From the NCBI RefSeq assembly GCF_001634625.1, contig NZ_LRSE01000010.1, positions 1-64,000 on the forward strand: a DNA stretch of 64,000 bases, read 5' to 3'. The position numbers were made by a program, and so were the translations under genes. The first letter of the stretch is position 1; the number at the start of each line of letters is the position of its first letter. This stretch comes from Croceicoccus bisphenolivorans. Its GTDB lineage: Bacteria > Pseudomonadota > Alphaproteobacteria > Sphingomonadales > Sphingomonadaceae. Under the pieces are notes generated by a model that saw only the letters and a program-made list of their open reading frames with translations, was not told the DNA's origin and did not search any database. Positions 57,947 to 64,000 of this stretch are shown in pieces.

Positions 57947-58888
57947 CTAGGGTGATCCGTCTGCTTTCGCAAGAAAATCGCGGTAAGCGTCGGCAATCCC
58001 GTCGCGGAGCGATATGCAAGGACGCCACCCCATCGCCGCCAGCCTGTCGCCGCTCATCAACTTGCGCGGGGTGCCGTCGGGCTTTTCGCTATCAAGCGCG
58101 ATATCGCCTGCAAAGCCGACCACTTCGGCCACGATCCCTGCCAGTTCGGCGATGGGCAGGTCCTTTCCCGATCCGACGTTGATCGGCATCGCGCCCGAAT
58201 AGCGCTGCAAAAGGAAGATACAGGCGTCGGCCAGGTCGTCGACATGCAGGAACTCACGCCGGGGTGTGCCGCTGCCCCAGACCGTGATCGCATCGGCACC
58301 TGCAATCTTCGCCTCGTGCGCCTTGCGGATGAGGGCGGGCAGAACGTGGCTGTTTTCGGGGTGATAATTGTCGCCCGGGCCATAGAGGTTGGTGGGCATC
58401 GCACTGATAAAATCGCAGCCGTATTCGCGGGCATAGGCCTGGCACAGTTTGATGCCCGCGATCTTGGCGATGGCGTACCACTCGTTTGTCGGCTCTAGCG
58501 GCCCGGTCAGAAGCGATTCCTCGACAATCGGCTGGTCCGCAAACTTGGGATAAATGCACGACGATCCGAGGAAGAGCAGTTTTTCAGTCGCGTTCCGGGC
58601 CGCGGCGTCGATGACGTTCGCCTCTATCATCAGGTTGTCGTAGAGGAATTGCGCCGGATAGGTGTCGTTCGCGTGGATCCCGCCGACTTTCGCTGCCGCC
58701 AGCAATACGGCATCGGGGCGATTTTCAGCGAACCAGCCGCGAACCGCAGCCTGATCCCGCAAGTCGACCTGGCGCGGGGCGACCAAAACCTCGCACCCCT
58801 CGGTTGCCAATCGGCGCACTAGCGCCGAACCCACCATGCCGCGGTGTCCAGCGACGTAGACGCGCTTTCCGGCAAGGTCGTAAGTCAA
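57947..58888 (-). CDS. fcl: GDP-L-fucose synthase (313 aa)
   Basis: Converts the Gmd product GDP-4-keto-6-deoxymannose to GDP-L-fucose by epimerisation and NADPH reduction. The NADP motif is [13 protein letters not shown], the active-site region includes [24 protein letters not shown], and the Tyr-Lys pair is in [14 protein letters not shown]. The length is that of Fcl/WcaG when translation starts at TTG 58888, which has GGAA upstream; no ATG lies between there and the conserved core. It begins 1 base after the preceding gene's stop. Confidence 0.93.
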   Translation of the reverse strand: MTYDLAGKRVYVAGHRGMVGSALVRRLATEGCEVLVAPRQVDLRDQAAVRGWFAENRPDAVLLAAAKVGGIHANDTYPAQFLYDNLMIEANVIDAAARNATEKLLFLGSSCIYPKFADQPIVEESLLTGPLEPTNEWYAIAKIAGIKLCQAYAREYGCDFISAMPTNLYGPGDNYHPENSHVLPALIRKAHEAKIAGADAITVWGSGTPRREFLHVDDLADACIFLLQRYSGAMPINVGSGKDLPIAELAGIVAEVVGFAGDIALDSEKPDGTPRKLMSGDRLAAMGWRPCISLRDGIADAYRDFLAKADGSP

Positions 58889-58889
58889 T

Positions 58890-59825
58890 TCAGGTTCCTT
58901 CGCTGCTGTGGGTGCCGGCCATGTGCACAACCCGCTTGTCGATCCAGTCGAGCAGGGCGTTTTCCTCCGAATAGAGCTTTCGCGCGAAAAACCGATCCGA
59001 TTGCGCGATCAGCGCACGGTTCTCGGGCGTGTCCGTCAGTCGCCGCGCATTGTCGGGCGCGATCAGATGCAATGGTGCCTCGTAAAGCGTGCGATGACCA
59101 TGATCGGTCGAGGGGCCGATTTGGCAACCGGCACGTGGCCCGTTGGCCAGCATCGTCTGGACTACCATTTCGTCCGGCGCATAGACGCTGCGGTACGGCG
59201 CGAAGCTTTCCGGCCGATTCGCCCACTCTGCCACCAGCCAGCGGGCCGAGCTTTTCGATAAGGCCCACCAAGCGCTGCCCCTCCAAAGTGATGCACCGGC
59301 AATTTCGGCGGAGAAATCGCGGTCGATGCCGCGCGCAATGCGATTGCGAATGCGGCGCGCAACATCGTCTGCTTTGCGAAGCGGGTAAATCTTTCTCGCT
59401 CCCTCCGGCAGATATGGCTCCATTCGCCAATACCTGGATGATTGTTTGTGCAGATGGCTGCCCGCAGCTACGCGAACCATCTGGATCGCATCCCGTTCAC
59501 CCAGCTTGCACAGGTGCTGATTCAGGTGATCGGCGGGCCGGATGGGGTAACAATGGCCGGACAACAGGACGATGTGATCCGTCCCTGCCTGCACGGCCTG
59601 GCTCAGCAGGTCGAAGGTCGCCTCGACTATGCCGAATCCGCCCCATCGCACATTGCGTGTTCGTAACGCTCCCGCCAGATTGGCTATCCGTTCCCGAGTC
59701 GGTGTCGACAGGCTGGAACCACGATCGACATGGACCCATACCGGTGCCGGCGCCAGACGGGCGCAAAGCCGTTCCAGCATGACGGGATCGTCGTGCGCAA
59801 GGATGCAATACGCAATTTCGGGCAT
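58890..59825 (-). CDS. Core-2/I-branching-like beta-glycosyltransferase, GT14 type (311 aa)
   Basis: Starts [22 protein letters not shown] and has the [18 protein letters not shown] and [12 protein letters not shown] stretches that mark the GT14 / beta-1,6-N-acetylglucosaminyltransferase family in bacteria, plus [14 protein letters not shown] later. In eukaryotes such enzymes make branches in glycans; bacterial members occur in EPS and LPS clusters. It probably adds a side-chain residue. It is fitted between fkbM-like and fcl genes with gaps of 3 and 1 bases. Confidence 0.85.
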   Translation of the reverse strand: MPEIAYCILAHDDPVMLERLCARLAPAPVWVHVDRGSSLSTPTRERIANLAGALRTRNVRWGGFGIVEATFDLLSQAVQAGTDHIVLLSGHCYPIRPADHLNQHLCKLGERDAIQMVRVAAGSHLHKQSSRYWRMEPYLPEGARKIYPLRKADDVARRIRNRIARGIDRDFSAEIAGASLWRGSAWWALSKSSARWLVAEWANRPESFAPYRSVYAPDEMVVQTMLANGPRAGCQIGPSTDHGHRTLYEAPLHLIAPDNARRLTDTPENRALIAQSDRFFARKLYSEENALLDWIDKRVVHMAGTHSSEGT

Positions 59826-59828
59826 GGG

Positions 59829-60554
59829 TCAGGCCCGATCTTCCGTTCGGATGCGCCGAAAAACGCAGTCGAATTCGGCCGCCGAAGCTTGGTCGTCGGA
59901 CGTCCAGTTGACCATGGCGAACTGGGCCGGCACGAAACCGCGTTCGCGCATGTAGTTGAGCGCTTCGTTCAAGGTCCACATCCCGTCGTAAAGGTGGTTC
60001 ACCGGCAATTCGAGAAGAACGCCCTCGAAATTTTCGAGCGCCTCACCGGCCCCATCCAGCACCTGACGTTCGAAGCCTTGCGTGTCGATTTTCAGAAACG
60101 GGCGACGGGCCGGGAACTCGGCGACGATGTCAGCCAGTCTTGCCAACGGCACCGTTTCGGTACGAACGGTCTGCGAACCTGTCATGGCATCACGGGCGAA
60201 ATCGCGCATCTCGTTGAACGAGCTTAGATAGCTTGCTGCCGAAACGTTGATGTCCGCCGTGCCGGTTTCGTTGCCCAGCGCTGAATGGCGCACAGTCCAT
60301 GATGCATCGCCCTCTGCCGCTTTTTGCAGCTGAGCGAAGGTGGTGCTGACAGGTTCGAATGAGACGATCCGCCCCTTGTACCCACGCAGGCGCAGCGATT
60401 GGGCATATTGGCCGATATTTGCCCCTACGTCGTAGACAAGGTCGATTTGGTGCAAGTCGATAAAAAAGCTGTCCGGACTGCGAACCAGTTTCCAGCCCCT
60501 TCGGATCAGCGCGGTCTTGACCGCGTCCTTCATGCGCTGGGCCGGAGACGGCAC
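59829..60554 (-). CDS. FkbM-family methyltransferase (241 aa)
   Basis: An SAM-dependent O-methyltransferase: motif I is VYDVGANIGQYAQSLRLRG, followed by GRIVSFEPVSTTFAQLQKAA, and the second core motif FLKIDTQGFERQVLDGA. FkbM-type enzymes in sugar loci methylate hydroxyls of glycosyl residues. GTG 60554 begins 4 bases after the gmd stop; the in-frame ATG at 60533 is an alternative. Methylation of the EPS is inferred from context. Confidence 0.88.
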   Translation of the reverse strand: MPSPAQRMKDAVKTALIRRGWKLVRSPDSFFIDLHQIDLVYDVGANIGQYAQSLRLRGYKGRIVSFEPVSTTFAQLQKAAEGDASWTVRHSALGNETGTADINVSAASYLSSFNEMRDFARDAMTGSQTVRTETVPLARLADIVAEFPARRPFLKIDTQGFERQVLDGAGEALENFEGVLLELPVNHLYDGMWTLNEALNYMRERGFVPAQFAMVNWTSDDQASAAEFDCVFRRIRTEDRA

Positions 60555-60558
60555 CGCG

Positions 60559-61737
<1,179 letters not shown>

Positions 61738-62292
61738 TTATTCGGGAACGGAGAAGCTGCCGCTGACGCGCCCGCCCGAACTCGTCGTCTCTCCGATCGA
61801 CGATGACGAACCGGAGGCGCGCCCGTCCACGCTGGACACGCCCGAATTCAGGTCGATCACCAGCCGTCCGCCGTTCAGCGTGTCGCCGCCCCGGCGCAGG
61901 CGGACATCGCCGACCAGCGTGATGATGCGGCGGTTGAAGTCGTAGACGCCGACATTGCCGCGCGCCGTCTCATTGCCACGGTTGACCTGTACGCCGCCAG
62001 TGGCGGTGATGCGCTGGATCTTCAGCGTTCCGGCATCGGTGTAGTTCACGATCGTGCGCCCGGCCGTCAGGTGCAGGTCACCCTGCCGAATGTCGACATT
62101 GCCCGAAAGAACGACGCGTTTTTCTCTGTCCTGCAGCTCGATCCTGTTCGCGGCATAATCGACCGGCTGGTTCGAGTTGAACCCGGCGATGGTCTGTGCC
62201 GACAGCTGCTGCGTGCCGAAAAGCGCGGCAGCAGCGACGCCGAAGCCTGCGAGCGCAAGCTTTGCCGAACGGGAGGAGAGGAGCGTTTTCAT
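61738..62292 (-). CDS. lptA: LPS-transport periplasmic protein LptA (184 aa)
   Basis: Periplasmic bridge protein that carries LPS from LptC to LptD. A signal peptide ends near LSAQTIAG (about residue 33). The OstA-type beta-jellyroll follows: ANRIELQDREKRVVLSGNVDIRQGDLHLTAGRTIVNY, ATGGVQVNRGNETARGNVGVYDFN and GDVRLRRGGDTLNGGRLVIDL. The C-terminal tail is Ser/Gly-rich. The start at 62292 follows lptC by 4 bases. In many relatives lptB and rpoN come next; here the EPS gene gmd does. Confidence 0.94.
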   Translation of the reverse strand: MKTLLSSRSAKLALAGFGVAAAALFGTQQLSAQTIAGFNSNQPVDYAANRIELQDREKRVVLSGNVDIRQGDLHLTAGRTIVNYTDAGTLKIQRITATGGVQVNRGNETARGNVGVYDFNRRIITLVGDVRLRRGGDTLNGGRLVIDLNSGVSSVDGRASGSSSSIGETTSSGGRVSGSFSVPE

Positions 62293-62296
62293 GCGT

Positions 62297-62941
62297 TTAG
62301 GGCATCCTGATCGAACCGGGCTCCATGCGCAGCCTGGCATTGCCGATAAGCGAAACGGTGCGGGCTTGCAAATCGGCCTCCAGCCGGTCCGCACTGAAGG
62401 TTCCGGCGGGGATGCGCCCCTCGACGCGGCCGGTTCCGACCAGCCTACGGTCGGTCAGGCTGAGCGTGACGTTGCGCACGATCATGCGATAGCCGTCCGC
62501 TGCCATGAAATTCACCGCGCCCGGCACGGAAACCATTTCTTTCGCGAAGTTGTAGGTGCCTGACCGCGCCGAAACTTCCGCCGGACCATTGTCCAGCAGG
62601 ATGCGGGCCGTCAGGTCCTCCATCTCGATATTCTTGACCTCGCGGCTTTTCTGCACGGCATTGCCTGCCATCACGGCAAAGGGCCGCCCTTCGGCATCGA
62701 GACCGCGGTACATCGCCTTGTTCACCGAAATGCGGTTCGGCGTAATCTGCACCTCGTCGCGATCGAGCAGGAAGCTGACTTCGCCGCGCGGGCTGAGCGG
62801 GGCAAGGATCATCAGGGCGAACAGCACGCCTATCACGACGGGCAGGCTCATCACCAGGAAACGGACCAGCCGGTCATGCGCACCGTCGGGCCGCGCCATG
62901 TGGCGGCGCTTGTCGCGGATGATGTCGGCTTGGAGGGTCAT
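62297..62941 (-). CDS. lptC: LPS-export inner-membrane protein LptC (214 aa)
   Basis: A bitopic protein: a basic cytoplasmic N-terminus ([23 protein letters not shown]), one membrane helix ([21 protein letters not shown]), then a periplasmic jellyroll ([33 protein letters not shown]). The pattern and length match alphaproteobacterial LptC. It lies between rnd and lptA with tight spacing, in the conserved order rnd-lptC-lptA. The start at 62941 gives the short basic N-terminus expected. Confidence 0.92.
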   Translation of the reverse strand: MTLQADIIRDKRRHMARPDGAHDRLVRFLVMSLPVVIGVLFALMILAPLSPRGEVSFLLDRDEVQITPNRISVNKAMYRGLDAEGRPFAVMAGNAVQKSREVKNIEMEDLTARILLDNGPAEVSARSGTYNFAKEMVSVPGAVNFMAADGYRMIVRNVTLSLTDRRLVGTGRVEGRIPAGTFSADRLEADLQARTVSLIGNARLRMEPGSIRMP

Positions 62942-62985
62942 CGTCTGCCTATATGGGCCCGTCGCGTTGTTGTGCCAGCTTGCTC

Positions 62986-63606
62986 TTAAGCTTCGTGGCT
63001 GAACAGGTCCTTGTCTTCCCAACCGGCAAGGTCGAGCAGGGCGCGGGTCGGCAGGAAATCGAAGCATGCCTGCGCGATTTCGGTGCGGCCTTCCCGTTCC
63101 AGCCTGACGCGGAAAATTTCCACCATTTCATGCAGGAAGCGCACGTCGCTGGCGGCATATTCCTTCTGCGCCTCGATCAGTGCGGGCGCGCCCCAGTCGC
63201 TCGACTGCTGCTGCTTGCTCATGTCCTTGCCCAGAAGCTCGGTGACGAGGTTCTTGAGGCCGTGCCGGTCGGTATAGGTGCGGGTCAGCTTGCTGGCGAT
63301 CTTGGTGCAGAACACCGGCCCGGCCATGACGCCGAGGTAATGCTGGATCGCGGCAAGGTCGAACCGCGCGAAGTGATAATACTTCTCTCGCGCAGGGTCG
63401 GCCAGCACCGCCTTGAGGTTCGGGGCATCGTAATTGCTGCCCGCGGCGAAGCGGACGAGATGCTCGTCCCCCTTGCCGTCGGAGATCTGCACGACGCACA
63501 GCCGGTCGCGGCGCGTGACGAGGCCCATCGTCTCTGTATCCACGGCCACGGGGCCGGGGGCGAGCACGTCTGCGGGAAGGTCTTCTTCGTGAAGGTAAAC
63601 TGCCAT
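62986..63606 (-). CDS. rnd: Ribonuclease D, catalytic-domain-only form (206 aa)
   Basis: A DEDD-type 3'-5' exonuclease. The first acidic pair is in [10 protein letters not shown], the second motif in [17 protein letters not shown], and the third includes the [12 protein letters not shown] stretch with its Tyr and Asp. At 206 residues it has only the exonuclease domain and lacks the HRDC domains of E. coli RNase D, as is usual for the short alphaproteobacterial proteins. It precedes lptC by 44 bases on the same strand. Confidence 0.93.
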   Translation of the reverse strand: MAVYLHEEDLPADVLAPGPVAVDTETMGLVTRRDRLCVVQISDGKGDEHLVRFAAGSNYDAPNLKAVLADPAREKYYHFARFDLAAIQHYLGVMAGPVFCTKIASKLTRTYTDRHGLKNLVTELLGKDMSKQQQSSDWGAPALIEAQKEYAASDVRFLHEMVEIFRVRLEREGRTEIAQACFDFLPTRALLDLAGWEDKDLFSHEA

Positions 63607-63696
63607 GCACAGCCCTTAGGCGCATTGGGGAAAGAGGAAAAGAGGCGGCGGGCATGTGATTGCGCCTCATCGCTCTGGCGACTACCCATGCTGGCC

Positions 63697-64000
63697 ATGA
63701 CAGATGCGATCCCCGACAGCTGGGCACCCGTTCTCGAACCCGCTCTTGCCACGCCGGAAGCGCGAAGGCTGGGCGGCTGGCTGCGGGGCCAAGAGGATGC
63801 GGGGCAAGTCGTCTATCCGCCGCGTGGACAGCGCTTGCGCGCGCTCGAACTAACGCCGCTGGATGATGTGAAGGTCGTGATCCTTGGACAGGATCCCTAC
63901 CACGGGCCGGGGCAGGCACACGGGCTGGCTTTCTCCGTCCCCGATGGCGTGAAAGTGCCGCCTTCGCTGGTCAACATCTTTAAGGAACTGAAGGCGGACC
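63697..64000 (+). CDS. ung: Uracil-DNA glycosylase, N-terminal part, truncated by the window edge
   Basis: Removes uracil from DNA at the start of base excision repair. The visible 101 residues begin [17 protein letters not shown] and reach the catalytic motif [22 protein letters not shown], with the Asp of GQDPYHGPG, then [12 protein letters not shown]. The frame is open to the window end, so it is cut, not broken. ATG 63697 and 63688 are both possible starts. It is divergent from rnd. Confidence 0.96.
   Translation, partial: MTDAIPDSWAPVLEPALATPEARRLGGWLRGQEDAGQVVYPPRGQRLRALELTPLDDVKVVILGQDPYHGPGQAHGLAFSVPDGVKVPPSLVNIFKELKAD

Overview
The window is GC-rich chromosomal DNA of an alphaproteobacterium, most likely order Sphingomonadales (Sphingomonas, Novosphingobium or Erythrobacter relatives). 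This rests on overall protein character, a DUF3576 lipoprotein beside leuS, an Lrp-type regulator divergent from a PutA without a ribbon-helix-helix domain, PHB metabolism genes and a sphingan-type exopolysaccharide (EPS) locus. The genus cannot be fixed from sequence reading alone.

Positions 1-900 hold the end of a serine recombinase and small accessory genes, a mobile-element remnant. From 915 to 36.3 kb the content is mostly core: fructokinase, PutA with its regulator, a nucleotide-sugar epimerase, RecQ, an SPFH membrane protein with a ribbon-helix-helix partner, TerC, RibA, exonuclease III, a LolA-like protein, L33, UppP, an M13 peptidase, an MsbA-like ABC exporter, PHB depolymerase, glutamate synthase GltBD, acetoacetyl-CoA reductase, and the DUF3576-leuS-lptE-holA operon. 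A probable small RNA of about 110 nt with its own promoter and terminator lies in the gap between the LolA-like gene and exonuclease III.

From 37.5 to 61.6 kb lies a large EPS locus. It has an initiating sugar transferase, an O-antigen-ligase-like protein, Wza-type export protein, Wzc-type tyrosine kinase, a flippase, a second polymerase candidate, at least five glycosyltransferases, an acetyltransferase, a PAPS-type sulfotransferase, an FkbM methyltransferase, and Gmd plus Fcl for GDP-L-fucose. The parts fit a Wzx/Wzy-type, fucose-containing, acetylated and possibly sulfated and methylated polymer. The locus is built from tightly overlapping operons in both directions. Its middle carries a two-gene module resembling phage tail proteins: a small virion-like protein and a 749-residue pectate-lyase-like beta-helix protein, a candidate domesticated polysaccharide depolymerase.

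The right end returns to core genes on the minus strand: rnd, lptC and lptA, then the start of ung. The EPS locus thus sits between holA and lptA, and lptB is not in its usual place after lptA.
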